Below, piece after piece: positions 15,082 to 24,030 of a stretch of DNA of 44,346 nucleotides (position 1 is the stretch's first letter; every line of letters begins with the position of its first letter). The stretch covers positions 1 to 44,346 of the forward strand of contig CACLVA010000009.1 of NCBI GenBank assembly GCA_902610315.1. The letters run 5' to 3'. This DNA is from an uncultured Pelagibacteraceae bacterium (GTDB taxonomy: Bacteria; Pseudomonadota; Alphaproteobacteria; Pelagibacterales; Pelagibacteraceae). The translations under genes were made by a program, and so were the position numbers. Under the pieces are notes generated by a model. That model saw only the letters and a list, made by a program, of their open reading frames with translations. It did not search any database and was not told the DNA's origin.

Positions 15082-16092
15082 ATGTTTAAAAAAATATCTT
15101 TATATTTTATTTCATTAATCTTTGTATCAACAACTATTGGATCAGCTTTTGCAGTAACTTTAAAAGCTAGTCACCAGTGGCCTGGTACACCAAGAGCTGA
15201 TGGATCATATGATGTTAGACACGAAATGGTTCAAATTATTGCAGATGAAATGAAAAAAGCAAATGTAGGAGTCGATATAAGAATCTATCCTGCAAAATCG
15301 TTATATAAACCAAAAGAACAATGGAAGCCGATGACTACAGGTCAATTGGATATTTCAGCATTTCCTTTAGCTTATGCTGCTAAGTTCCACCCTGAGTTTG
15401 ATATTACTCTAATGCCTGGAATGGTTAAAAACCATAAGCATGCATTAAGAGTAAATGCATCTCCAATGATGAAAGAAATTAAAAAAATTATTAACGATGC
15501 AGGTGTTGTAGTATTGTCTGATGCTTGGTTAGCTGGTGGATTTGTTTCAAAGAAAAATTGTATTTCGAATCCAGCTTCTGTAAAAGGTCAAACTTTTAGA
15601 GCTGCAGGTAAAGCTTTTAACCAAATGTTAGAGGCAGCAGGAGCAGGTATACAATCTATGCCATCTTCTGAAATCTACAATGGTTTACAGACTGGAGTAC
15701 TTGATGGAGCAAATACAAGTTCAGGAAGTTTTGTATCATACAGAATTTATGAGCAAGTTAAGTGTGCTACACCTCCAGGAGACTACGGTTTATGGTTTAT
15801 GTATGAACCAATTTTAATGTCAAAAAAATCATTTGATGCATTGGATAGCAAACAACAAAAAGCGTTAATGAAAGCTGGTAAAGTTGCAGAAAAATATATG
15901 ACTAAGGAAGCTGCTGGTTTAGATACGACAATGGAAAAAGCTTACAAAGAAGCAGGAGTTAAGTTGTCTTATATGAAAAAATCAGACTTTGATGCTTGGT
16001 TAGCTATTGCTAAGCAGTCTTCATACAAAAATTTTGCAGAAAAAGTGCCAAACGGTCAAAAATTGATCGATATGGCTTTAGCTGTAAAATAA
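15082..16092 (+). CDS. dctP: TRAP transporter solute-binding protein (DctP type)
   Basis: Periplasmic receptor of a tripartite ATP-independent transporter, driven by a sodium or proton gradient. The signal peptide is MFKKISLYFISLIFVSTTIG with cleavage after SAFA (residue 24). The mature protein has the DctP core: YPAKSLYKPKEQWKPMTTGQ (69-88) and the carboxylate-gripping R173 in GQTFRAAGKAFNQML, then YNGLQTGVLDGAN. Length 336 is typical. The ligand is a carboxylate-type compound, but not identifiable by reading. It is first in a dctPQM operon, with a good promoter and ribosome site upstream and a strong hairpin downstream. The gamma-rich HQWPGTPRADGSYDVRHEM opening is unlike classic C4-dicarboxylate DctP. 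Confidence 0.92.
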   Translation: MFKKISLYFISLIFVSTTIGSAFAVTLKASHQWPGTPRADGSYDVRHEMVQIIADEMKKANVGVDIRIYPAKSLYKPKEQWKPMTTGQLDISAFPLAYAAKFHPEFDITLMPGMVKNHKHALRVNASPMMKEIKKIINDAGVVVLSDAWLAGGFVSKKNCISNPASVKGQTFRAAGKAFNQMLEAAGAGIQSMPSSEIYNGLQTGVLDGANTSSGSFVSYRIYEQVKCATPPGDYGLWFMYEPILMSKKSFDALDSKQQKALMKAGKVAEKYMTKEAAGLDTTMEKAYKEAGVKLSYMKKSDFDAWLAIAKQSSYKNFAEKVPNGQKLIDMALAVK

Positions 16093-16105
16093 TTTAAATA
16101 AAATT

Positions 16106-16133
16106 ATACCCCCACTAATATATGTGGGGGTAT
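16106..16133 (+). terminator. perfect hairpin between dctP and dctQ
   Basis: ATACCCCCAC, an 8-nt AT loop and GTGGGGGTAT make a perfect 10-bp stem with five consecutive G-C pairs, followed by TTTT. It ends 5 nt before the dctQ ATG at 16139. It can act as an attenuator or 3' stabiliser that keeps binding-protein mRNA in excess, and it also occupies the usual ribosome-binding position of dctQ. Confidence 0.7.
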
Positions 16134-16138
16134 TTTTC

Positions 16139-16636
16139 ATGACCGATAAATTTATTAGATTAACAAATTGGTTAGCAAAAGCTTGCGGTATATTCGCTGC
16201 AGGTTGTCTTTTTTTATCTATAGTTATTATTACTGAATTAGTATTTGAAAGATATTTATTTAAAAATGCTATTACATGGCAAACAGAGCTAGTTACAATG
16301 TTACTAGTAGCATCAACATTTATTGGAAGTGCTTATGTTCTAAGTGAAAAAGGTCATGTAAACATGGAATATCTTTATACATTTCTAAGTGAAAAAAACG
16401 TTACAAAATTAAAAATTTTTACTGACAGTCTTTGTTTAATTTTCTTCTTAATTCTATTTTATGTAAGTTATGAAATAACTTATGAGGCCTTTACAAAAAA
16501 CTATAATACAGGCACAGTTTGGGGACCTCCATTATGGATACCTTATTCATCCATGCTTATAGGTGCCACTCTTATGACCATGTCGTACATTTCTGAATTA
16601 ATTTTACATGTAAGAAAACTTAAGGAGTTTAAATAG
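16139..16636 (+). CDS. dctQ: TRAP transporter small membrane subunit
   Basis: Small membrane component of the TRAP transporter, 165 residues with four hydrophobic helices (about 17-38, 51-69, 93-113 and 137-157). The family pattern of Trp and Glu in the second helix (ITWQTELVTMLLVASTFIGS) is seen, followed by HVNMEYLY. I place the start at ATG 16139 rather than at the in-frame GTG 16124, because that GTG lies inside the 3' arm of the hairpin. The stop overlaps the dctM start by one base (TAGTG). It bridges the binding protein and the large subunit. Confidence 0.88.
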   Translation: MTDKFIRLTNWLAKACGIFAAGCLFLSIVIITELVFERYLFKNAITWQTELVTMLLVASTFIGSAYVLSEKGHVNMEYLYTFLSEKNVTKLKIFTDSLCLIFFLILFYVSYEITYEAFTKNYNTGTVWGPPLWIPYSSMLIGATLMTMSYISELILHVRKLKEFK

Positions 16637-17967
16637 TGGACCCGTTATTATTAGGACTTGTTGTTGGAGTTTCGACAGTTGTAATGCTTTTTTCAGGAAT
16701 ACCAATTGCATTTGGTTTATGTTTTATTTCAGTAATATTTTTAGTAATTGCAGAAGGCTTTTCAATTTTAAATGTTTTTGCAGAAACATTTTATGCAGGT
16801 TTAAATTCATTTGTTTTGCTATCTATTCCAATGTTTATTTTAATGGGAATGGCTGTTGCAAATTCTCCAGCTGGTAAAGATTTATATACAGGTTTAGATA
16901 GATGGCTTTGGAGATTACCTGGTGGACTTGTTGTATCTAACATTGGAGCTTGCTCTATATTTGCAGCTTTAAGCGGATCAAGCCCTGCAACCTGTGCTGC
17001 CATCGGCACAATGGGAATTCCTGAAATGAGAAAAAGAGGTTATTCGGCAAGATTAGCAACTGGATGTATTGCTGCGGGAGGAACCCTAGGAGTATTAATC
17101 CCACCAAGCATAGTATTAATAGTTTATGGTTTAGCTACAGGAACGTCTATTGGAAGATTATTTTTATGTGGTGTTATACCTGGATTACTTCTTGCAGGCC
17201 TATTTATGTTATGGGCTTATATATATTCATATTTTATTGATAAAAAGTCTGCAGAAATTCTTAGAAATAGAAAACCTCCAACTCTAAGAGAAAAATTAGA
17301 GGTCATTCCTAGAGTGCTTCCTTTCTTATTAATTGTAGTTGGAGTTTTATATGTTTTATATGGAGGTGTTGCTACACCATCTGAAGCATCGGGAGTAGGT
17401 GCTTTTCTTGTGTTTGTTATGATCGCTGTTGTTTATAAAATTTATCAACCAAAAAAAATATGGGATATTGTTAAAGTATCCATGAAAGAGAGCGTAATGA
17501 TAATGTTTATTATTGCAGGCTCATATATATTTGCTTTTAGTCTATCTACTCTTTATGTAACCCAGTCAATCGCCCAAACTATTGTAGAAATGGGTTTAAA
17601 CAAATGGGTTTTATTTTTTTATATTAATATTTTTCTTTTAATAGCTGGTTTCTTTTTACCACCAGTAGCGGTAATTGTTATGACCTCTGCAATTCTGCTT
17701 CCAATAATTACTCAATTTGGTTTTGATCCTTATTGGTTTGCAATAGTCTTTACAATAAATATGGAGATAGGTTTAATTACTCCACCCGTTGGTTTAAATT
17801 TATATATTATAAAAGGAATTACTCCTGATGTTAGTCTTTCTGAAATATTAAAAGGCTCAATTCCTTTTATGATGATGATGGTCATCTGTATAATAATATT
17901 GTGTATTTTCCCAGAAATAGTAACTTGGTTACCTGACAAATTAATGGGAAAAGCTCTTGCATACTAA
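16636..17967 (+). CDS. dctM: TRAP transporter large membrane subunit
   Basis: The transport channel of the TRAP system: 443 residues with about 12 membrane segments. Family marks include SIPMFILMGMAVANSPAGKD, the conserved FAALSGSSPATCAAIG, GYSARLATGCIAAGGTLGVL-IPPS (first half) and the repeated INMEIGLITPPVGLNLY in the second half. It starts at a GTG (16636) overlapping the dctQ stop. Its last 11 bp overlap the dusA start, so the transport operon probably runs on into dusA and the TauE/SafE genes. Confidence 0.93.
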   Translation: MDPLLLGLVVGVSTVVMLFSGIPIAFGLCFISVIFLVIAEGFSILNVFAETFYAGLNSFVLLSIPMFILMGMAVANSPAGKDLYTGLDRWLWRLPGGLVVSNIGACSIFAALSGSSPATCAAIGTMGIPEMRKRGYSARLATGCIAAGGTLGVLIPPSIVLIVYGLATGTSIGRLFLCGVIPGLLLAGLFMLWAYIYSYFIDKKSAEILRNRKPPTLREKLEVIPRVLPFLLIVVGVLYVLYGGVATPSEASGVGAFLVFVMIAVVYKIYQPKKIWDIVKVSMKESVMIMFIIAGSYIFAFSLSTLYVTQSIAQTIVEMGLNKWVLFFYINIFLLIAGFFLPPVAVIVMTSAILLPIITQFGFDPYWFAIVFTINMEIGLITPPVGLNLYIIKGITPDVSLSEILKGSIPFMMMMVICIIILCIFPEIVTWLPDKLMGKALAY

Positions 17968-18961
17968 TAAAAAAATTAATCGTAAAATATCAGTTGCACC
18001 CATGATGGATTGTACAGATCGTCATGATAGGTTTTTTTTAAGGCTAATCAGCAAAAACGTTATGCTTTATTCGGAAATGGTTGCAACAAAGTCAGCTATC
18101 CATGGTGATAGAGAAAAAATTTTAGGATTTAGAAATGAGGAACAACCTGTTGCACTACAAGTGGGTGGTTCAGATAAAAAAGAGCTTGCACAAGTTGCTA
18201 AATTGGCTGAGGAATATAGTTATAAAGAAATTAACTTAAATCTTGGATGTCCTAGTAAAAAAGTTCAAAAAAATTCTTTTGGTGCCTGTTTAATGAAAGA
18301 GCCTGACCTGGTTGCAGAATGTCTGAATGAAATGGTGAATGCTTGCAATATTCCTGTAACAGCAAAAACTAGAATTGGTGTTGATGATATTGAAGATTTT
18401 GATTATTTAAATAAATTTGTAAACAAAATTAAAGAAGCAGGTTGCAAAACAATTATATTGCATGCAAGAAAAGCAATTTTAAAAGGTCTTACACCAAAGC
18501 AAAACCTTTCAATACCAAAATTAAATTATGATAGAGTTTATGAGATTAAAAAAGAAAATCCTGATTTAGAGATTATCATCAACGGTGGGATTACAAACAC
18601 TGAAGATATAAAAAAACATTTAGAAATATGTGATGGCGTTATGATAGGTAGAGCAATTTATCAAAATCCATATTTTTTATCTGAGATCGAAAAAGAAATA
18701 TTTAATACTAATAAAATTCCTTCAAGAGAGGATGTGGTTAAAGAAATTTTAAAATATTTAGAAGAGGAGGTGAAAGCAGGAGCAAAAGTAAACCATATTA
18801 TGAGACACACAGTTGGATTGTACCATGGGCAACCGGGTTCTAAAGACTGGAAAAGATATTTAAGTGATAATATGATGGCAAGAGACTCTGACTTTCAAAA
18901 AGCTAAACATATTATGACCATTGTTCAGAATAATGAAAAGGCAAATCAAATTAACACTTAA
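17957..18961 (+). CDS. dusA: tRNA-dihydrouridine synthase A
   Basis: An FMN enzyme that reduces U20/U20a in the tRNA D-loop. Its 334 residues carry the TIM-barrel features of DusA: SVAPMMDCTDRHDRFFLR (12-29), ALQVGGSD, NLNLGCPSKKVQ with the catalytic C98, FGACLM at 108-113, TAKTRIGVDD, ILHARKAIL and the FMN-phosphate site INGGI / MIGRAIYQNPYF. The best start is TTG 17957, giving MHTNKKINRKISVAP; the next ATG (18001) lies inside the conserved APMMD motif and is too late. It overlaps dctM by 11 bp and TauE-1 by one base. Why a tRNA-modification gene rides in a transport operon is not evident; it is probably read-through packing. Confidence 0.92.
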   Translation: MHTNKKINRKISVAPMMDCTDRHDRFFLRLISKNVMLYSEMVATKSAIHGDREKILGFRNEEQPVALQVGGSDKKELAQVAKLAEEYSYKEINLNLGCPSKKVQKNSFGACLMKEPDLVAECLNEMVNACNIPVTAKTRIGVDDIEDFDYLNKFVNKIKEAGCKTIILHARKAILKGLTPKQNLSIPKLNYDRVYEIKKENPDLEIIINGGITNTEDIKKHLEICDGVMIGRAIYQNPYFLSEIEKEIFNTNKIPSREDVVKEILKYLEEEVKAGAKVNHIMRHTVGLYHGQPGSKDWKRYLSDNMMARDSDFQKAKHIMTIVQNNEKANQINT

Positions 18962-19797
18962 TGGAAAATTTAAATTTAAGTGAAATAATAAATTTATTAA
19001 CCGTTCTTGGTATTGCAGCAGCTGTAGCAGGTTTTATGGCTGGTTTATTAGGTGTAGGCGGTGGAATAATAATGGTACCAGCTTTGTACTATGCTTTTAC
19101 TGTTTTAGATTTTGATTTAGTGACAAGAATGCATCTATCAGTTGGCACTTCTCTTGCAATAATTATACCTACTTCAATTATTTCAACAAAAACACACATG
19201 GAACATGATGCAGTTGATTTTAATATGGTAAAGTCTTTTGGAATTTTTATAGTTTTAGGTGTTCTTTGTGGAACTTTCTTGGCAGTAAGTTTAAAAACAC
19301 CTGCATTAGTTTTATTTTTTGCAATATTTTCATTTTGCGTTGGTCTATTTTTTATTTTTTTAAGGGAGCAATTGATGGATAAACCAAAAAAAATCTCAGA
19401 ATTAATAAAAAAGATTTCGGGGATATTGATAGGATTTATTTCGGTCCCCTTAGGTATTGGTGGAGGCTCTTTAATGGTACCATTTATGCGAACCTTTGGA
19501 TATGACATTAGAAAGTCTATTGGGACAGCTGCAGCAGTTGGTTTTTTAATAGCTTTGACTGGTTCAATCACAATGATAACAGGCGGAGAAATAATTGATA
19601 ATGTAAAATCACCATTCAGTTTTGGCTACATTAATTTATTAGGCTTTATTGTATTCGTCCCTGTAACAATGTTAATGGCCCGAATTGGAGCCAAAGTTGT
19701 TTACAAAATTAATAAAAAGTTATTAAGCAAAATATTTGGCTGTTTTTTGTTGTTAGTTTCTGTTAGGTCCTTCGTTGAATATTTTAATATAAATTAA
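18961..19797 (+). CDS. TauE/SafE family membrane exporter, first copy
   Basis: A 278-residue inner-membrane protein with about 8 hydrophobic segments in two repeats. The family glycine motif appears twice: GLLGVGGGIIMVPAL (29-43) and PLGIGGGSLMVPF. TauE/SafE proteins export sulfite, sulfoacetate or other organic anions. The start (ATG 18961) overlaps the dusA stop. A paralogue follows 14 bp after the stop; the two share layout and motifs, so they arose by tandem duplication or form a heteromeric pair. Confidence 0.88.
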   Translation: MENLNLSEIINLLTVLGIAAAVAGFMAGLLGVGGGIIMVPALYYAFTVLDFDLVTRMHLSVGTSLAIIIPTSIISTKTHMEHDAVDFNMVKSFGIFIVLGVLCGTFLAVSLKTPALVLFFAIFSFCVGLFFIFLREQLMDKPKKISELIKKISGILIGFISVPLGIGGGSLMVPFMRTFGYDIRKSIGTAAAVGFLIALTGSITMITGGEIIDNVKSPFSFGYINLLGFIVFVPVTMLMARIGAKVVYKINKKLLSKIFGCFLLLVSVRSFVEYFNIN

Positions 19798-19811
19798 CTA
19801 ACAAGGTTCCA

Positions 19812-20645
19812 TTGTCCTTATCACTTTTAATAAACGAATACTGGTATTTTATTTTACTTATAGTTTTTGCAGCAACTGCCGTTGGTTTCTTTGCAGGATT
19901 ATTTGGAATAGGTGGTGGATTGATTTCTGTTCCATGTCTTTTTTTTATATTTGAAACATTAAATATTGAAAAAGATTTTTTAATGCATTTAACAGTTGGT
20001 ACAGCCTTTACAATAACAATATTCACATCCTCAGCGTCAGTCTTCACCCATTATAAAAATAAATTGGTTGATATAAATGTGGTAAAAACCTTTGGGTTAT
20101 TTGTTGTTTTAGGTGTTATTATGGGAACAGTTTTTGCCGCATATATGAGCACAAAAAGTCTTGTTCTTTTTTTTTCAGTAGTTGTTTATGTTTTTGGAGC
20201 ATACTTAATGCTTGCGAACGAACAAGTTAAGAAAGTTAATGTAAATAGAGCATTTTATCCCAAAGCTATCTTTGGTTTAATGTCAGGATTTATATCTGCA
20301 CCCATGGGTATTACTGGTGCTATGATGAATGTTCCGTTACTTAGATACTTAGGTTATCCAATAAGTAAATGCATTGGGAGTGCCGCAACAATAGGATTAT
20401 TTATATCTCTAACTGGTTCTGTTGGTTTTTTAATTTCAGGTTTTTACTTTAATGCAAATTTACCTTTTAGTATTGGATTTGTTAATATTCCAGCTATCTT
20501 ATTATTTGTTCCAATTACAACTTTTATGGCAAGATTTGGAGCAAACACAGTTTATAAAATGAACAAAATTAAAGCTCAAAGACTTTTTGGAGTTTTTCTT
20601 TATGCAGTAGGAACAATTTTTATATACAGGTATTTTAATATTTAA
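19812..20645 (+). CDS. TauE/SafE family membrane exporter, second copy
   Basis: A 277-residue paralogue of the preceding gene, with GLFGIGGGLISVPCL in the first half. In the second half the corresponding motif is weaker (SAPMGITGAMMNVPL), i.e. the GGG is replaced by TGA, which may mark divergence of one half-site. About 8 membrane segments. The best start is TTG 19812; no upstream ATG is available in frame. The stop shares a TTAA with the convergent phosphomannomutase gene (4-bp overlap). The substrate is unknown. Confidence 0.86.
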   Translation: MSLSLLINEYWYFILLIVFAATAVGFFAGLFGIGGGLISVPCLFFIFETLNIEKDFLMHLTVGTAFTITIFTSSASVFTHYKNKLVDINVVKTFGLFVVLGVIMGTVFAAYMSTKSLVLFFSVVVYVFGAYLMLANEQVKKVNVNRAFYPKAIFGLMSGFISAPMGITGAMMNVPLLRYLGYPISKCIGSAATIGLFISLTGSVGFLISGFYFNANLPFSIGFVNIPAILLFVPITTFMARFGANTVYKMNKIKAQRLFGVFLYAVGTIFIYRYFNI

Positions 20646-22090
20646 ATAATTTTTTGATCGTATTCACCGATTTTCCCTGTCTCTTGCAATAACTTATCAA
20701 TAAAATAAAAGATCTCTTTTTTTAATTCATCAGATGTTGGGCTTTCAGTAACTACAACTAAAGAGGGCTTGTTTGAAGAAGCTCTAATTAATCCCCAAGA
20801 TCCATCTTCTAATGAAAATCTGATTCCATTGACAGTAAGTATGTTATTAATTTTCAGTCCTTTAATTTTAAATTCATTGTCTTTTAATTTATTAATTTTA
20901 TCTATCATCTCGTCAATGACTCCATATTTTTCTTCATCTTTACAAAAAGGACCCATTGTTGGACTTTGAAAGGTTTTAGGTAAACTTTTTATTAAAACAT
21001 CTAACTTTTCATTTTGATTATCCAAAAGGTTACAAACTTGAATTGCTGAATTGATGCCATCGTCAAAACCATAACCAAGTGGTTGATTAAAAAAGAAATG
21101 TCCACTCTTTTCAAAACCAGCAATCGCTTTATCTTCATTTACTTTCCTCTTTATGTATGAATGACCAGTCTGCCAATATATTGTCTTACAATTATTTTTA
21201 TTTAAAATCTCATCATTCATGAATAAACCAGTTGACTTTACATCAACTACAAATTTTGAGTTTTTATGTTGATTTGAAATATTTCTAGCAATTAATAATC
21301 CAATTTTATCTGCGAAAATTTCGTTACCGTTATTATCTATAACTCCAACTCTGTCTCCATCACCATCAAAACCAAAACCCACATCTGCATTATTTTTTTT
21401 TACGCATTTTGCAATTTCATGAAGCATTTCCATATCTTCTGGGTTCGGGTTATATCTTGGAAAAGTATAATCTAAATTACAATCTAGTTCTATTACCTCG
21501 CATCCAATACCCCTTAAAATTTCAGGTGCAAATATACCAGCTGTTCCATTACCGCAAGCAGCAACAACTTTTAATTTTTTTTTTAATTTTGTTTTAGAAA
21601 GTTCTTCAATATATACTTTATTAAATTCCTTAACTTCTTCAAACTTTCCCTCTCCCTTTGTAAACTTCTGATTTAAAACAATATCTTTAAGCTCTGACAT
21701 TTCATCTTTGCAGTGTGTAAGACCTTTTTCAATTCCCATTTTAATACCTGTCCAACCATTTTCATTATGGCTAGCAGTTATCATAGCAACTGCATCAGAA
21801 TTTAGCTTGAACTGTGATAAATAAACTGTAGGCGATAAACATAGCCCAATATCTTTGACGTTGCATCCGGTAGACAACAAACCTCTTACAAAGTTTTTTT
21901 TAACATTTTCACTATATGATCTGTAATCATGTCCAACTATTACAGTTGGATTTTTTACTTTATTAATTACTTGAGTACCAAAACCTTTACCAACAGACTC
22001 AATTCCAAGCTCATTTATACTATCCGGAAATAGCCATCTTGCATCGTATTCACGAAAACCAAATTCATCTATTAAGATATTTTTAGACAT
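20642..22090 (-). CDS. phosphomannomutase/phosphoglucomutase
   Basis: An alpha-D-phosphohexomutase of 482 residues that interconverts mannose- or glucose-6-phosphate and the 1-phosphate for nucleotide-sugar synthesis. The phosphoserine is S107 in ITASHNENG, and the Mg-binding loop DGDGDR is at 242-247. The sugar-specificity loop GFEKSGHFFF fits the AlgC/ManB group (GEmSGH-like) and the C-terminal phosphate-binding loop is RASSNKPSLVV. It is last in a three-gene minus-strand operon (GT17, oxidoreductase, mutase; gaps 3-4 bp), consistent with sugar-precursor supply for a surface glycan. Confidence 0.9.
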   Translation of the reverse strand: MSKNILIDEFGFREYDARWLFPDSINELGIESVGKGFGTQVINKVKNPTVIVGHDYRSYSENVKKNFVRGLLSTGCNVKDIGLCLSPTVYLSQFKLNSDAVAMITASHNENGWTGIKMGIEKGLTHCKDEMSELKDIVLNQKFTKGEGKFEEVKEFNKVYIEELSKTKLKKKLKVVAACGNGTAGIFAPEILRGIGCEVIELDCNLDYTFPRYNPNPEDMEMLHEIAKCVKKNNADVGFGFDGDGDRVGVIDNNGNEIFADKIGLLIARNISNQHKNSKFVVDVKSTGLFMNDEILNKNNCKTIYWQTGHSYIKRKVNEDKAIAGFEKSGHFFFNQPLGYGFDDGINSAIQVCNLLDNQNEKLDVLIKSLPKTFQSPTMGPFCKDEEKYGVIDEMIDKINKLKDNEFKIKGLKINNILTVNGIRFSLEDGSWGLIRASSNKPSLVVVTESPTSDELKKEIFYFIDKLLQETGKIGEYDQKII

Positions 22091-22093
22091 ATT

Positions 22094-23077
22094 TTATTTC
22101 TTTATTAATTTTGACCAAATTGACATGTTTTTCATTATAGCTAAAGAACTCTGGATATTTACTAAAAATTTATCATCTTTCTTGTTTTTTTCAAAATTAT
22201 CAGAAACTTTTTCTATCTGATTTGCATACAAGGATAGATCAGAGTTTACTATCTTTTTATAGTAAGAGCTTCCTTGCGATATTTCTAAGTTGGTTTGTTT
22301 TTCAGGTAACCATGGACTGTAGATTATTAATTTACCTTTTTGTCCCTCTATAATTGTCTTATTTTGATAATTTTCTTTAAAACTTACTTTAATTTGACAT
22401 CTGATCTTTTTATTAATTTCAATTTCTGCTTCTGCATAGTCATCAACATTAGTGTGAGTTAAATTACCTTTGGTATTTAAAAATTTATAACTATCTGGGT
22501 CTTTATAAAATAAATTTAAAATACTTAAAGGATAACAACCTACATCTAATATTGCACCACCACCCAATTTTTTGTTAAAAAGTCTAGAGTCTGGTTTGAT
22601 TTTATTAATCTTAAAACCAAAACTTGATTGAATGTTTTTAATTTCTCCTAATTCATTATTTTGAACTATATCTTGGATTATTTTAGTTTGTGGATGAGAC
22701 CTGTATGCAAATCCTTCATAAAAAATTATACCGTTTTTCGTTATGTAATCATAAACTTCTCTACCTTCATCATAATTTAACGTAAATGGTTTTTCACATA
22801 AAATATTTTTATTATTTTCAGAACATTTTTTTATTAATTCAAAATGTGTATTATTAAGGGTTGCTATATATATAGCGTTTACATTTTTATCTTTAATAAT
22901 TTCATCATAATTATTATAAACTGTCACTTTATTTAAATCGTAATTATCTTTAAAATTTTTGATCTTGTTTTTATCTAGGCTTGCTATACTAATTATTTTT
23001 GAGTTACTAGTTTCTTTGATTGCACTAGCAAATTTCTGACCCATATTTCCAAGACCAATTATTCCCCACTTAATCAT
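22094..23077 (-). CDS. Gfo/Idh/MocA family oxidoreductase
   Basis: A 327-residue NAD(P)-dependent sugar or cyclitol dehydrogenase. The Rossmann motif is WGIIGLGNMGQKFASAI at 4-20, and the family signature CEKPF (96-100 region, NILCEKPFTLN) includes the catalytic lysine. GGGAILDVGCYPLS with the conserved Asp and the downstream Tyr gives the second half. The substrate is probably a hexose or amino sugar, given the operon with a phosphomannomutase and a GT17 glycosyltransferase. Exact specificity cannot be read from the sequence. Confidence 0.87.
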   Translation of the reverse strand: MIKWGIIGLGNMGQKFASAIKETSNSKIISIASLDKNKIKNFKDNYDLNKVTVYNNYDEIIKDKNVNAIYIATLNNTHFELIKKCSENNKNILCEKPFTLNYDEGREVYDYITKNGIIFYEGFAYRSHPQTKIIQDIVQNNELGEIKNIQSSFGFKINKIKPDSRLFNKKLGGGAILDVGCYPLSILNLFYKDPDSYKFLNTKGNLTHTNVDDYAEAEIEINKKIRCQIKVSFKENYQNKTIIEGQKGKLIIYSPWLPEKQTNLEISQGSSYYKKIVNSDLSLYANQIEKVSDNFEKNKKDDKFLVNIQSSLAIMKNMSIWSKLIKK

Positions 23078-23081
23078 TTAA

Positions 23082-23975
23082 TTAATCAAACCATTGTTTA
23101 AGTTTTGAACGAATTTCACTAGATTGTAAATATTCAGGTAGCTTGTCACCACTTATTCTTTTCAATTTGTAATCAAAATTCCACCTCTCTTTATATTTTT
23201 CTTTATCAACAAAATGATTGAAAAACATTTCTTTATTATCAATTTTTTTTTGTAAATCTTCCACTGTCAAACCACTTAATTGAAATTCATCATGATGACC
23301 AAAATTAGAATATTTTTCGTACATTTTCTCTGCAGTCATAAGGTTTGTAAAATGCCAACCACCATCATTTATAATCTCAAGATTTATATATTTGTTATTA
23401 GAAAACAAAGTATCTAACCTCCAAAAAGGATATTGTTTATTTTTTAAATTTCTAAGCCATGACATTGAAACCAATTTTTTTTTCTTAGCTGCTTTAGATC
23501 CAAACCAAGGAATTAAGTCATATTGAAGATTAAATTTATAATAAAAGAATAATTGTTTGAAAATTAATATGTCTCTTTTTGAATTTTTAAATTGTTTTGA
23601 ATTTAAATTAGGTATTTCATCATTATCACTTAATATAATTAGATCATTTTCATTAACATTGGATAAAGCTTTAATCATGTAATCATAGGAGAGCTCTATT
23701 CTTTTTAAACTATCACTTCTTTTTTCAAAGGGTTTTGCTAAACCATTTTTGCCACCAATAATATTTGGTGGTTCTTCATCAATTACAATATAAGAAATTT
23801 TATCTTTGAACTTTGGATAATTGTTAATATCAAAATTTAATTCTTTTTTTTTTCCACTATGAGAGTATGTAGATTCGCAAACAATAAATTTTTCTACAAA
23901 ATCATTTAACACATGGAATCGAATATCCATCATTAAATGCTCTGAGTAGAAGGTGGTACAGTCAAAGATTCTCAT
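23082..23975 (-). CDS. glycosyltransferase family 17 protein
   Basis: A 297-residue protein that reads as glycosyltransferase family 17, the family of the eukaryotic bisecting N-acetylglucosaminyltransferase MGAT3. Typical features are the opening MRIFDCTTFYSEHLMMDIRF, VEKFIVCESTYSHSG (28-41), LILSDNDEIPN near 113-123 with the acidic DxDE metal/donor site, and GGWHFTNL in the C-terminal half. No signal peptide or membrane anchor is present, unlike MGAT3, so it is cytoplasmic. It probably transfers a GlcNAc-like sugar in surface-glycan assembly. It heads the three-gene minus-strand operon. Confidence 0.85.
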   Translation of the reverse strand: MRIFDCTTFYSEHLMMDIRFHVLNDFVEKFIVCESTYSHSGKKKELNFDINNYPKFKDKISYIVIDEEPPNIIGGKNGLAKPFEKRSDSLKRIELSYDYMIKALSNVNENDLIILSDNDEIPNLNSKQFKNSKRDILIFKQLFFYYKFNLQYDLIPWFGSKAAKKKKLVSMSWLRNLKNKQYPFWRLDTLFSNNKYINLEIINDGGWHFTNLMTAEKMYEKYSNFGHHDEFQLSGLTVEDLQKKIDNKEMFFNHFVDKEKYKERWNFDYKLKRISGDKLPEYLQSSEIRSKLKQWFD

Positions 23976-24030
23976 TAATTATTTTAAATTCTAGGTAAAT
24001 TGCCTCAATATTATGGTAAGGCTTACTCTA

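Noticed and set aside
16124..16138. GTG at 16124 as the dctQ start
   Set aside because: It is the 3' arm of a perfect hairpin; ATG 16139 gives the normal N-terminus.
19089..19571. 160-codon open frame on the minus strand inside the first TauE/SafE gene
   Set aside because: It mirrors the codon pattern of a clear membrane-protein gene, has no ribosome site and gives a low-information Lys/Ile/Pro-rich protein; a shadow frame.
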